Origin: G963422745 sp963422745
Lineage (GTDB): Bacteria > Actinomycetota > Acidimicrobiia > Acidimicrobiales > Aldehydirespiratoraceae
DNA length: 64,000 nt
Assembly (NCBI GenBank): GCA_963422745.1
Contig: OY730477.1
Location: 682,001 to 746,000 of the forward strand
Direction of reading: 5' to 3'
Positions 1 through 8,875 of this stretch are shown piece by piece. The notes under the pieces are model-generated. The model saw only the letters and a program-made list of their open reading frames with translations. It did no database searches and had not been told where the DNA came from. Made by a program: the position numbers and the translations under genes. Position 1 is the stretch's first letter; every line of letters starts with the position of its first letter.

Positions 1-246
1 CGCCATCTCTCCGGCGATGTACTCGTCACCGCGGCCGCAGTGGCTCAGCAGGGCGCACAAATTCGACTGCGTACCGCTGGTGACGAACAGCGCTGCTTGC
101 TTACCAAGACGCTCCGCGACGGTGCTCTGCAGGCGGTTCACGGTCGGGTCGTCGCCAAAAACGTCGTCGCCCAACTCGGCGTCGGCCATCGCCTTGCGCA
201 TTCCCGGTGATGGTCGGGTAACGGTGTCGGAGCGCAGATCAATCAC
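1..246 (-). CDS. Low-specificity L-threonine aldolase, N-terminal part (cut by window edge)
   Basis: Reading leftwards from a GTG at 246 gives 82 codons that run off the window. The start VIDLRSDTVTRPSPGMRKAM, followed by GDDVFGDDPTVNRLQ and TSGTQSN, is the hallmark N-terminus of the PLP-dependent threonine aldolase / beta-eliminating lyase family, which cleaves L-threonine or L-allo-threonine to glycine and acetaldehyde. The PLP lysine lies beyond the window. The GTG overlaps the TGA of valS (GTGA), so the two genes are probably translationally coupled. Glycine production fits the one-carbon genes elsewhere in the window, but that link is inference. Confidence 0.85.
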   Translation of the reverse strand, partial: MIDLRSDTVTRPSPGMRKAMADAELGDDVFGDDPTVNRLQSTVAERLGKQAALFVTSGTQSNLCALLSHCGRGDEYIAGEMA

Positions 247-2996
247 GTCGGGCTTGGATCCGCTCCCGATGTGGGTTGATTCGTTTTGGATACGGGTTGC
301 GTATCGGGTGGTTCGAGTCGGGCATCAACGGTGATGTTGGTCAAGTCGTTTACGTCTGCGAGCATCTCGACAGATTCGATAACGCCAGCTGCCTTGACAT
401 CCTCAATCACCGAACTCAGCAAACTCAGGCGGTGGCTGGGGCCTGAGAACTTTGCTCTTGGCACCGGTGTGCGGAGCCTGCATCTGGCTTCGGACTTCGT
501 CCGTCGTACCGCAGACAAAGCCTCGGCGGCAACTTCGCATACATCCGCACCGATGTCGCCAGCCACGTGTCTCAGCGGTGCGGGCGTCGGCCAGGCCTCA
601 ACATGAATCGATCCATCGTTGCACCACGACCACACCTCTTCGGCAACGAAAGGCAGAAACGGTGCGAACAGTCTTTGGATGTTCGACAACGCCAACCTCA
701 GGCCCTGAACGGCCGACGCCGCTCGGTCAGGGCCGAACTCTCCGTAGGCCCGTGGCTTCACCAACTCCATGTAGTTGTCGGTGAACCACCAAAAGAACGC
801 CTCAATGCGTTCCAAGGCACGGGCGTAGTCGTACGCTTCGAACGCCTCGGTGGCAGCGTCAATCAGGTCCGCTAGCCGGGCCAGCATCGACTTGTCGGTT
901 GTTGCAGTGATCAGCCACGGGCTGATCGACACACTGTGCGTGGTCGCATTGAGGGTGACGGAATCGTTGGCGTTCGTGCTCTCATCAAGAGTTGCGAAGC
1001 CGCCAGCGAACTTGGACGCATTAAGCAACTTGATAGCCAGTCGACGCCCAATCTTCATCTGCCCCTCGTCGAAGGCCGTATCGGTACCCGGTCGCCCCGA
1101 CGCTGCCCAGTAACGCACCGCGTCGGCTCCGTACCGTTCCAACAGCTCCGTCGGAACGAGTGCGTTGCCTTTCGACTTCGACATTTTCTTGCGGTCGGGA
1201 TCGAGAATCCAGCCTGATATGGCAGCGACCCGCCACGGCACGGTGTCGGCATCGAAATGGGCGCGCACAACCGTGGAAAACAACCAGGTTCGGATGATGT
1301 CGTGGCCCTGTGGCCTGACGTCCATAGGGAAGGTTGAGGCGTACAGTTCGGCGTCTCGGCGCCATCCGCAGGCGATCTGAGGTGTGAGTGACGACGTGGC
1401 CCAAGTGTCCATAACATCAGGGTCAGCTACAAACCCGTCGGGTTCGCCTCGTTGAGATTCGTCATAGCCAACCGGCACATCCGTGCAAGGATCGATTGGT
1501 AGCTCGTCGGCGGATGGCACGATTGGCTGACCGTGTATCGGTTCGCCATCCGCGTCGAGCGGATACCAAAGCGGGATCGGCACACCGAAGAAACGTTGCC
1601 GGGAGATCAGCCAGTCGCCGTTGAGGCCCTCAATCCATGATCGATAGCGGGTCTGCATATACGACGGAACCCAATCGATTTCCGATCCTCGCTTGATGAG
1701 AGCCGCACCAAGTTCGGCGTCTCGGCCGCCGTTGCGGATGTACCACTGCCGGGAGCCGACGATCTCAAGGGGTTTGTCACCCTTCTCGAAGAATTTGACT
1801 GGATGGGTGATAGGTCGGGGCTTGCCGTGCATGTCGGCAGACTCGGCGAAGATCTCCACGATCGCCGACCGAGCGGAACGAACCCCGAGTCCCGCTAGCC
1901 GCGCGTAAGCAGCACGCCCGTCAGCGGCGGCGATCCAGTCGGGTGCCTCTAGCACGAACCTGCCGTCGCGCCCGATAACGGTGCGGGCCTCAAGATCAAG
2001 TTCACGCCACCATGTCACATCGGTGGTATCCCCAAACGTGCAGACCATTGCGATTCCGGTGCCCTTGTCGGGGTCGGCGAGTTCATGAGCGAGGATCGGA
2101 ACCTCGACGCCAAATACCGGTGTTATCGCCCGCGCTCGCCCGAAGTAGCTGCGGTAACGGTCGTCGTCGGGGTGAGCTACCAAGGCCACACAAGCGGGAA
2201 CGAGTTCGGGCCGGGTGGTGTCGATCCAGATCTCGTGAGCGTCGGCGGACCTGGTGTCGGTACAAACACCGGTTAGCGCAGAGTCGGATCGTACCCAATC
2301 GGGTCCAACGATCGAAAACCGCAGCCTGTGATAAGCACCGGGAACCTCACGGTCTTCGAGTTCGGCCTGAGCCACGGCGGTCTGAAAGGTGACATCCCAC
2401 AACGAGGGAGCCTCCACCTGATACGCGTGACCAGCCGCCAGATTGTCCAGAAAGGCAAGCTGGCCGACCAGGCGACTGTCGTCGTTGATGGTCTCATAGG
2501 TGCGGGTCCAGTCGACCGACAAGCCGAGCCGACGGAACAGTCCCTCAAAGACCTTCTCGTCTTGTGCGGCGAGAAGCTGGCACAACTCAATGAAGTTTGG
2601 TCGGCTGACGGCGAGTTGCTTGCGCCGTGTCGCGTTGCCCGCGTCGGCCGGGATCTTGAATGTGTGATCGTATGGCAGCGACGGGTCACAGCGAACGCCG
2701 TAGTAGTTCTGCACACGTCGCTCAGTGGGCAGTCCGTTGTCGTCCCAGCCCATCGGGTAAAAGACTTCCATGCCCGACATCCGCCGGTAGCGGGCGATGG
2801 TGTCGGTATGAGTGTAGGAAAAGACATGGCCTACGTGTAGCGATCCGCTAACGGTCGGGGGAGGCGTGTCGATTGAGAAGACCTCATGGCGGGGCTTGCC
2901 TGCTGCGAAGTGGTAGATACCAGAGGCCTCCCACTTCGCGTCCCATTTTGCTTCGAGGCCTTCAAGTCGGGGCTTGTCGCGGTTCGAGGCGGCCAT
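243..2996 (-). CDS. valS: Valyl-tRNA synthetase
   Basis: Class I aminoacyl-tRNA synthetase charging tRNA-Val, 917 residues from the ATG at 2996, within the usual range. The ATP-binding HIGH motif appears as HVGH at about residues 54-57 (context PPPTVSGSLHVGH), and KMSKS sits near residue 600 (DPDRKKMSKSKGN). The editing (CP1) domain lies between them and a helical anticodon-binding domain follows (WWFTDNYMELVKPRAYG). The frame stays open upstream to 3185, but that would overlap the divergent gene at 3121; MAASNRDKPRLEGLEAKW is a normal ValS beginning, so 2996 is preferred. The stop overlaps the start of the threonine aldolase. Confidence 0.95.
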   Translation of the reverse strand: MAASNRDKPRLEGLEAKWDAKWEASGIYHFAAGKPRHEVFSIDTPPPTVSGSLHVGHVFSYTHTDTIARYRRMSGMEVFYPMGWDDNGLPTERRVQNYYGVRCDPSLPYDHTFKIPADAGNATRRKQLAVSRPNFIELCQLLAAQDEKVFEGLFRRLGLSVDWTRTYETINDDSRLVGQLAFLDNLAAGHAYQVEAPSLWDVTFQTAVAQAELEDREVPGAYHRLRFSIVGPDWVRSDSALTGVCTDTRSADAHEIWIDTTRPELVPACVALVAHPDDDRYRSYFGRARAITPVFGVEVPILAHELADPDKGTGIAMVCTFGDTTDVTWWRELDLEARTVIGRDGRFVLEAPDWIAAADGRAAYARLAGLGVRSARSAIVEIFAESADMHGKPRPITHPVKFFEKGDKPLEIVGSRQWYIRNGGRDAELGAALIKRGSEIDWVPSYMQTRYRSWIEGLNGDWLISRQRFFGVPIPLWYPLDADGEPIHGQPIVPSADELPIDPCTDVPVGYDESQRGEPDGFVADPDVMDTWATSSLTPQIACGWRRDAELYASTFPMDVRPQGHDIIRTWLFSTVVRAHFDADTVPWRVAAISGWILDPDRKKMSKSKGNALVPTELLERYGADAVRYWAASGRPGTDTAFDEGQMKIGRRLAIKLLNASKFAGGFATLDESTNANDSVTLNATTHSVSISPWLITATTDKSMLARLADLIDAATEAFEAYDYARALERIEAFFWWFTDNYMELVKPRAYGEFGPDRAASAVQGLRLALSNIQRLFAPFLPFVAEEVWSWCNDGSIHVEAWPTPAPLRHVAGDIGADVCEVAAEALSAVRRTKSEARCRLRTPVPRAKFSGPSHRLSLLSSVIEDVKAAGVIESVEMLADVNDLTNITVDARLEPPDTQPVSKTNQPTSGADPSPT

Positions 2997-3120
2997 AGGC
3001 CACAACGATACCGGCATCACTGTGGGGTCTAGCCTTGCCGCGTACCAACCGATGAATGTCCTGGCTAGATGGACCCGAGGCCGTGCATCGCAAGTTGTCG
3101 CACACGAAAGGGGCCAATAA

Positions 3121-4122
3121 ATGGCGACCGTCGCATTGAGCGTTGAGCAGATTGAAGATTTGGCGCTGCGTTGCCTGACGGTCAACGGCTGCGATATCGA
3201 AAACGCCTCAGCGGTCGCCCGAACGGTAGCGTCCGCTGAGCGTGACGGGGCGGTGTCACATGGTCTGTATCGGCTGCCCGGCTATGTGAAGTCGTTGCGC
3301 AGCGGCAAGGTTGATGGTTGCGCCCGTCCCCGGGAGGTGAGCCTCACACCTGCCGCTATCCGTGTTGACGGTAATCGGGGGTTTGCGCCCTTGACGATCG
3401 AATACGGCGTGGCGTTGCTGGCATCTGCAGCCACCGACATGGGAGTGGCGGTACTGTTGATCCGCAATAGCTTTCACTTTGCAGCGCTGTGGCCCGAGGT
3501 TGAAGCTCTCGCGCAGCGTGACCTTGTGGGTCTTGCATGCACTGTCCATACGCCGATGGTGGCCCCGTTCGGTGCGACGAGATCGTTTCTCAGCACCAAC
3601 CCGATCGCGTTTGCCTATCCCCGCAGTGGCAAGCACCCATACGTGTTCGACATGGCCAGCGCCGCTATGGCCCATGGCGAGATCCAAGTAGCGGCTCGGG
3701 ACCGCCGCGAGCTGCCGCCTGGAGTCGGTTTGGACGCCTATGGCACTCCGACCACTGACCCCGCGAAGATCCTTGATCAAGGGACCATCCTGTCTTTCGG
3801 CGGATACAAGGGATCCGCGATCGCCACGATGATCGAGTTGTTGGCCGCTGGTTTGGTGGGAGACTGGTTCAGCTACGAGGCAGCCGAGGTCGACAACAAA
3901 GACGGAGGTCCCGCCATCGGAGGCGAGTTCATACTGGCCATGGCACCACGGGTGCTAGCCGGATCGGGGTGGGCCGAACACGGCGAGGCGTTCCTCGGTG
4001 AATTGGAGGGTTTGGAAGGGGTCAGGTTGCCAAGCAGCCAACGGTTCAAGAATCGCCGACGGCCGGGACCACGCCATATTGATAACGAACTCATCAACAA
4101 GATTCGTGAGCTGATCGGATAG
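3121..4122 (+). CDS. Ldh2-type malate/L-lactate/ureidoglycolate-like dehydrogenase
   Basis: 333 residues of the Ldh family of NAD(P)-dependent 2-hydroxyacid oxidoreductases (malate/L-lactate dehydrogenase 2 fold, unrelated to the Rossmann lactate dehydrogenases). Visible family signatures are SHGLYRLPGYVKSLRSG near residue 43, a glycine-rich stretch with NSFHFAALWPEVEAL, STNPIAFAYPRSG, and the C-terminal FGGYKGSAIATMIELL. It converts a 2-hydroxyacid to the 2-oxoacid; the exact substrate cannot be read from sequence. It is divergent from valS across about 120 bp and is the first gene of a plus-strand run (HAD/PlsC, WS/DGAT, BVMO). Confidence 0.85.
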   Translation: MATVALSVEQIEDLALRCLTVNGCDIENASAVARTVASAERDGAVSHGLYRLPGYVKSLRSGKVDGCARPREVSLTPAAIRVDGNRGFAPLTIEYGVALLASAATDMGVAVLLIRNSFHFAALWPEVEALAQRDLVGLACTVHTPMVAPFGATRSFLSTNPIAFAYPRSGKHPYVFDMASAAMAHGEIQVAARDRRELPPGVGLDAYGTPTTDPAKILDQGTILSFGGYKGSAIATMIELLAAGLVGDWFSYEAAEVDNKDGGPAIGGEFILAMAPRVLAGSGWAEHGEAFLGELEGLEGVRLPSSQRFKNRRRPGPRHIDNELINKIRELIG

Positions 4123-4152
4123 CGGTACCTCAGAACCTGTGCCACGAGATGG

Positions 4153-5598
4153 GTGTTTGATCATGGCCCATACGCTGAAGAGGTGAAAGCCGCGGCCGTC
4201 TTCGATCTTGATCGCACCTTGCTTGCGGGATCCTCCGCGCCGATTTTCGGGCGTCACCTGGCCGCGGTAGGTCTCGGACCCGGGCGCGAACTCCCGGGGA
4301 CAGCGCTGTACCAACGAAGCTATGAAATGTTCGGAGAGAACCCTGCGATGATGCAACTCGCAAGGCTCTTCGTCAGAAGCGCCAAGGGATGGTCTGTGAC
4401 CGATGTACACAGGGCGGCAGTCGCAGCGGCCGAGGATCTCAACACACAGGTAGTTCCGTTTGCCCGGCCACTGCTCGCCGAGCATCGTCAGGCTGGACGC
4501 CTACTCGTGTTGGCCACCACCTCGCCTGCGGTTCTGGTACGACCATTCGCGCAGCTGCTCGGTTTCGACCATGTGCTTGCTACGCAATGGGCAAACGATG
4601 GCGTTGTGTTCACCGGATGCACCGACGGCGCATTCTTGTGGGGTCGGGCCAAGCGCGACGCTCTACGACGCTTCGCGAACGAAGCGGGTGTCAATCTCGG
4701 TAGAAGTTACGCCTACAGCGACAGCGCCTACGACGTAGCGATGCTCAAAGCAGTCGCCTATCCCGTTGCAGTCAACCCCGACCCGCAACTTGTCGCCATA
4801 GCGGTGTTGAACAGGTGGCCGATCCGCCACCTTGACGTGGCTCCGGGCGTGGCCAAGATCGCAGGCAGAGAAATACAGGACTGGCTCCGCCCCTTGCTGC
4901 GACCGGAGTTCGTGCCAAATGCCCGTTTCGATATCTCAGGTGAGCATCACATTCCCGCTTCGGGGCCTGCCATCGTCGCCTTCAACCATCGCAGCTATTT
5001 CGATCCAACAGCGATTGCATTGCTGCTGGGCCGGGCCAGTCGATCGGCACGCTTTCTCGGCAAGAAGGAAGTGTTCGACGTGCCCGTCGTCGGCAGGATC
5101 GGCGCCATGCTTGGCGGCATCCGGGTGGAGCGCGGCACAGGCAAAGCTGAGCCTTTGGATCGGGCGATCGAAGCATTGCGCGGCGGTGAAGTAGTTGCAA
5201 TGGCCCCACAGGGCACGATCCCGCGTGGTCCGGCGTTCTTTGATCCGGTGCTCAAAGCTCGAAGCGGCACAGCCCGACTCGCTCGAGCCAGCGGGGCACC
5301 AGTCGTTCCGGTCGGGGTGTGGGGTACCGAGGTGGTGTGGCCACGCAATTCCCGCAGGCCGTCGTTGAACATCATCGACCCGCCGCTTGTCACGGTTCGT
5401 GCCGGTCAACCACTTGAGCTAAGCCACGAGAGCCTCGTCGCAAACAGCAAGCGAATCATGGCAGCTGTAGTTGACCTGCTACCTGCGTCGGCCCGACATC
5501 ATCACGAGCCCAGCGCTGACGAGCTGGCTCGCACCTACCCGCCCGGCTACACGACGGCAATAAACCATCGCAAGAACAACCAATCGAGAAGCCGATGA
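4153..5598 (+). CDS. HAD-IB phosphatase / 1-acylglycerol-3-phosphate acyltransferase (PlsC) fusion
   Basis: 481-residue two-domain protein starting at a GTG (a second GTG lies ten codons on). The N-terminal half is a HAD-IB hydrolase with the nucleophile motif FDLDRT at residues 17-22, ATTSPAVLVRPFA and a late acidic SDSAYDVAML. The C-terminal half is a PlsC acyltransferase with the HX4D motif NHRSYFD near residue 278 and the APQGTIPRG block. Such fusions are common in lipid-storing actinobacteria and are thought to act in phospholipid or triacylglycerol synthesis at the membrane. The stop overlaps the start of the next gene, a wax ester/TAG synthase (ATGA), which supports that role. Confidence 0.9.
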   Translation: MFDHGPYAEEVKAAAVFDLDRTLLAGSSAPIFGRHLAAVGLGPGRELPGTALYQRSYEMFGENPAMMQLARLFVRSAKGWSVTDVHRAAVAAAEDLNTQVVPFARPLLAEHRQAGRLLVLATTSPAVLVRPFAQLLGFDHVLATQWANDGVVFTGCTDGAFLWGRAKRDALRRFANEAGVNLGRSYAYSDSAYDVAMLKAVAYPVAVNPDPQLVAIAVLNRWPIRHLDVAPGVAKIAGREIQDWLRPLLRPEFVPNARFDISGEHHIPASGPAIVAFNHRSYFDPTAIALLLGRASRSARFLGKKEVFDVPVVGRIGAMLGGIRVERGTGKAEPLDRAIEALRGGEVVAMAPQGTIPRGPAFFDPVLKARSGTARLARASGAPVVPVGVWGTEVVWPRNSRRPSLNIIDPPLVTVRAGQPLELSHESLVANSKRIMAAVVDLLPASARHHHEPSADELARTYPPGYTTAINHRKNNQSRSR

Positions 5599-7001
5599 GC
5601 CACGATCCGTCTCGGGGCTTCAAACAGGTGATGTCCGACGCCGAAACTCTTATGTGGAACATCGAAAAGGATCCTTGGCTGAATCCCAGCGGGGCAATGC
5701 TCACGATCCTTGACCGCTCGTTGGACATCGACCGGTTCACCAACCGTATAGCTCAGGCTGTGGCCATGATCCCCCGACTAGCCGAACGTGTGGTGCCGAC
5801 CCTCGGCCCTTTGCCGCCTCGGTGGGTGCCGGATCCCGAATTCGACCTCAGCAATCACGTACGCCACATCTCGTTGCCTTCACCGAGAACGCCCCGTCAA
5901 CTCTTTGATCTATGCACCACATTCCACGCCGATCCCTACGATCGTTCGCGTCCGCTGTGGCAGTTTGTCGTGATCGACGGCGTTGACGGCGACAAAGGCG
6001 CCTTGTTCTCCAAGTTGCATCATGCGGTGACCGACGGAATCGGGGCGTTGAAGCTCTCGGAGAGCTACATTGACGTGGAGCGCGAAGCGCCCGACGTAGA
6101 GCCGGTCAAAGCTGGCCGTGTGGAGAGTCCCTCCGGTCGGGTTAGTGACAGCCTGGGTCATCTGTTGAGGCGTCAAGGTGAGACCATTCGTCGGGCGTTG
6201 GGCGAGATGGCCACCTGGACCGCCGATCCAGGCTTGGCGCGTGAAAGCCTCAAGGAGTTCGCCGACGGGGTCCGGATGGCTACGACGCAACTCCGGGGCC
6301 CCGGACTCCGAGGCGCCGCGAAGAGCGACTCTGCAGGTTCGCCGCTGTGGTCGACACGATCCCGGCGTCGACATCTTGAGGCATTGCAGCTACGACTCGA
6401 AGACGTAAAGAAGGCCGGATCGGCCATGGGAGCGTCGATCAACGACATGTTTGTAGGGGGTGTGGTGTTGGGGGCCCTGAAGTATCACAAGCGCCGCAGT
6501 GTTGAAGTCGCAGGCCTCAATGTCGGATTCGTGGTGAGCACCCGCAAAGAAACGACGCTCGGAGGCAACGCATTCTCGCCGGTCCGTGTAGTGGTACCGG
6601 GAAGTTGCTCGTCGCCGCAGGGGCTCGTCGCGGACATTCAAGAGCGTATGGCGACCCTTCGTAAACAGATCTCGGGCAACGGGCCGATGGTCGACCTTGC
6701 CGGTGTCGCCAACTTGTTGCCATCATCGGTGGTAACTGAGTTCGCCAGATCCCAGGCGGCCACCATGGACTTCGCCACTTCGAATCTGCGGGGGCCTCCG
6801 TTTCAGACCTACATCGCCGGGGCGGCCGTAGAGCGAAACATAGTCATGGGACCAGTAGCTGGCACCGCTATGAACGTAACCACCATGTCCCAAAACGGCG
6901 TGCTTGACATCGGCTTCCATATCGACCCGGCGGCGATTGACGATCCCGCCGACTTGGCGGATTGCACAACCGAAGCGTTCCAAGAACTCTTGGTCCAGTG
7001 A
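5595..7001 (+). CDS. WS/DGAT-family O-acyltransferase (wax ester synthase / diacylglycerol acyltransferase)
   Basis: 468 residues with the catalytic motif HHAVTDG at residues 142-148 (family pattern HHxxxDG) and the downstream block SNLRGPPFQTYIAGA, typical of the WS/DGAT family. The enzyme joins an acyl group from acyl-CoA to diacylglycerol or a fatty alcohol, making storage lipid. It begins inside the stop of the HAD/PlsC gene (ATGA), consistent with co-translation of two steps of neutral-lipid synthesis. The opening MSDAETLMWNIEKDPWLNPS matches usual N-termini of the family. Confidence 0.92.
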   Translation: MSHDPSRGFKQVMSDAETLMWNIEKDPWLNPSGAMLTILDRSLDIDRFTNRIAQAVAMIPRLAERVVPTLGPLPPRWVPDPEFDLSNHVRHISLPSPRTPRQLFDLCTTFHADPYDRSRPLWQFVVIDGVDGDKGALFSKLHHAVTDGIGALKLSESYIDVEREAPDVEPVKAGRVESPSGRVSDSLGHLLRRQGETIRRALGEMATWTADPGLARESLKEFADGVRMATTQLRGPGLRGAAKSDSAGSPLWSTRSRRRHLEALQLRLEDVKKAGSAMGASINDMFVGGVVLGALKYHKRRSVEVAGLNVGFVVSTRKETTLGGNAFSPVRVVVPGSCSSPQGLVADIQERMATLRKQISGNGPMVDLAGVANLLPSSVVTEFARSQAATMDFATSNLRGPPFQTYIAGAAVERNIVMGPVAGTAMNVTTMSQNGVLDIGFHIDPAAIDDPADLADCTTEAFQELLVQ

Positions 7002-7037
7002 GTATTCATGTTGCCTGAAATTGCTGGTTGTGGCCCT

Positions 7038-8669
7038 ATGAATGATCGTGAGTTTGCTGCGGATGTGATCGTGATTGGCGCTGGCGTGGCCGGTCTGTAC
7101 TCGTTGTGGAAAATGGCCGACATTGGGCTGACTGCGATCGGTTTGGAGTCGGGAAGCGATGTCGGCGGGACGTGGTACTGGAACCGCTACCCGGGTGCCC
7201 GGTTCGACAGTGAGAGCTACACATACGGCTATTCCTTTGACAGCGAATTGCTGTCCGAATGGGAGTGGAGCGAACACTTCGCAGCCCAGCCAGAGACGCT
7301 GAGCTACCTGCAACATGTCGCCGATCGGTTTGGCCTAAAGGAGCGGATCCGTTTCGGTGCCTGCGTGAGCGTGGCAAGCTGGGACGAGTCGTCGTGTCAA
7401 TGGGTGCTGCAGACCCAAGCAGGGGAGGTCTACCGCGGGCGATATCTGATCACTGCGCTTGGTCCGCTGTCTGCGCCGTTGATGCCCCTAATTGATGGGA
7501 CCGCAGACTTTGCCGGGGAGGCATTTCACACAGCGCAATGGCCCCACGAGCCTGTGACATTCCAAGACAAGTCGGTCGGCGTGATCGGTACCGGCGCCAC
7601 CGCGGTGCAGTTGATCCCGGAGATCTCGGCGAGCTGTGGATCGCTGAGTGTGTTTCAGCGCACACCCAACTGGTGCGCTCCTTTGCGCAACGGACCTATC
7701 ACCTCTGATGAGCAGGCCGTTCTTGCCGAGACGATCGACGCAGTTCTCGAGCGTTGCAGCAGCACGTACGGGGGCTTTATTCACGACTCGATCCGGTTGA
7801 AGACGACTGATGTCACAGATGCTCAGCGTCGTGCGTTTTGGGAACGGCTCTACGGCGAGCGAGGTTTCGCAATCTGGTTCGGAAACTACCGAGACGTTCT
7901 CGTCAGCCCGCAGGCAAATACCTTGATCACCGAGTTCATCGCCTCCAAGATCCGAGAACGGGTCGACGATCCCGCGACGGCCGAGTTGTTGATTCCCAAG
8001 GACCACGGGTTCGGGCAACGCCGAGTTCCGCTGGAGACGGGATACTACGAAGTCTTTAACAGGCCCAACGTCAATCTCATTGATCTCAACACCCACCCCA
8101 TCGAGCGGATCACCGCGACCGGGGTCCTCACGGGCGGATCCCACCGTGGCGCGGGCGAACATCATGAACTTGAAATGTTGATCTACGCGACCGGTTTTGA
8201 TGCGATCACAGGGTCCTACGACAGGATTCATTTCGAGGGGATCGAGGGGCGCACCTTGCGTCAGGCGTGGGACCCGAGCCCTCGCACTTTCCTGGGCGTG
8301 GCCACGCCGGGATTCCCTAACCTCTTCATGGTCGTAGGCCCGCAGAACGTGTCCACATTTTGCAATATGACCCGCTGCATTGAACAAAACGTTGACTGGT
8401 TGAGCGCGCTCATTGCCGACACTGAGGCAAGCCGCCGGTGCCGGATAGAGGCAACCGAAGAAGCTGCGCAGGAATGGGTTGAACACACTCGCCAATCCGT
8501 GCAGCGACTGTTGTTGTCACGGGTTGACAGTTGGTTCAACGGCTACAACGCCAACCTCGGCAGTGATTTTGAGCCTCGACTGGTTATCTACGGCGGAGGT
8601 CTGCCTGCGTACCGTGAGCATTGTGATGATGTGGCTGCCGCCGGATACGCAGGGTTCGCCGTAAGTTGA
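7038..8669 (+). CDS. Flavin-containing monooxygenase, Baeyer-Villiger type
   Basis: 543 residues from ATG 7038 (an ATG at 7008 is also in frame). Two Rossmann motifs are visible: VIGAGVAG near the N-terminus for FAD and GVIGTGATAVQL for NADPH. Between them is the Baeyer-Villiger fingerprint FAGEAFHTAQWP (FxGxxxHxxxWP). GGTWYWNRYPGARFDSESY is the common class I BVMO/cyclohexanone-monooxygenase block. The enzyme inserts one oxygen atom beside a ketone, or oxygenates a heteroatom, using NADPH and O2; the substrate is unknown. It closely follows the WS/DGAT gene (36 bp) and is probably in the same operon. Confidence 0.92.
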   Translation: MNDREFAADVIVIGAGVAGLYSLWKMADIGLTAIGLESGSDVGGTWYWNRYPGARFDSESYTYGYSFDSELLSEWEWSEHFAAQPETLSYLQHVADRFGLKERIRFGACVSVASWDESSCQWVLQTQAGEVYRGRYLITALGPLSAPLMPLIDGTADFAGEAFHTAQWPHEPVTFQDKSVGVIGTGATAVQLIPEISASCGSLSVFQRTPNWCAPLRNGPITSDEQAVLAETIDAVLERCSSTYGGFIHDSIRLKTTDVTDAQRRAFWERLYGERGFAIWFGNYRDVLVSPQANTLITEFIASKIRERVDDPATAELLIPKDHGFGQRRVPLETGYYEVFNRPNVNLIDLNTHPIERITATGVLTGGSHRGAGEHHELEMLIYATGFDAITGSYDRIHFEGIEGRTLRQAWDPSPRTFLGVATPGFPNLFMVVGPQNVSTFCNMTRCIEQNVDWLSALIADTEASRRCRIEATEEAAQEWVEHTRQSVQRLLLSRVDSWFNGYNANLGSDFEPRLVIYGGGLPAYREHCDDVAAAGYAGFAVS

Positions 8670-8875
8670 TCCCGACGATTGGGCGTTGCGCCACGATTCT
8701 TGTTGCATCATTGAGATGCAGGCTGGCTGGTTCGCTTGTTTAGGCTTGTCGAATGACCAGCCGTTCAGGTGGTTGTGGTCAGTGGCCAAGTGCCCGTGCA
8801 ATCCTCTAGTCTTGAACGCGGTCTGATTGGTTCGTAGTGTCGCAAGTCACGCTCCGGACCTTGGGGGAATCATCT

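Noticed and set aside
2997..3185. Longer N-terminus for ValS
   Set aside because: Would overlap the divergent dehydrogenase gene and adds residues unlike any ValS start.
7488..8495. 335-codon frame antisense to the monooxygenase gene
   Set aside because: GC-rich shadow frame; the sense strand has clear FAD, NADPH and Baeyer-Villiger motifs.
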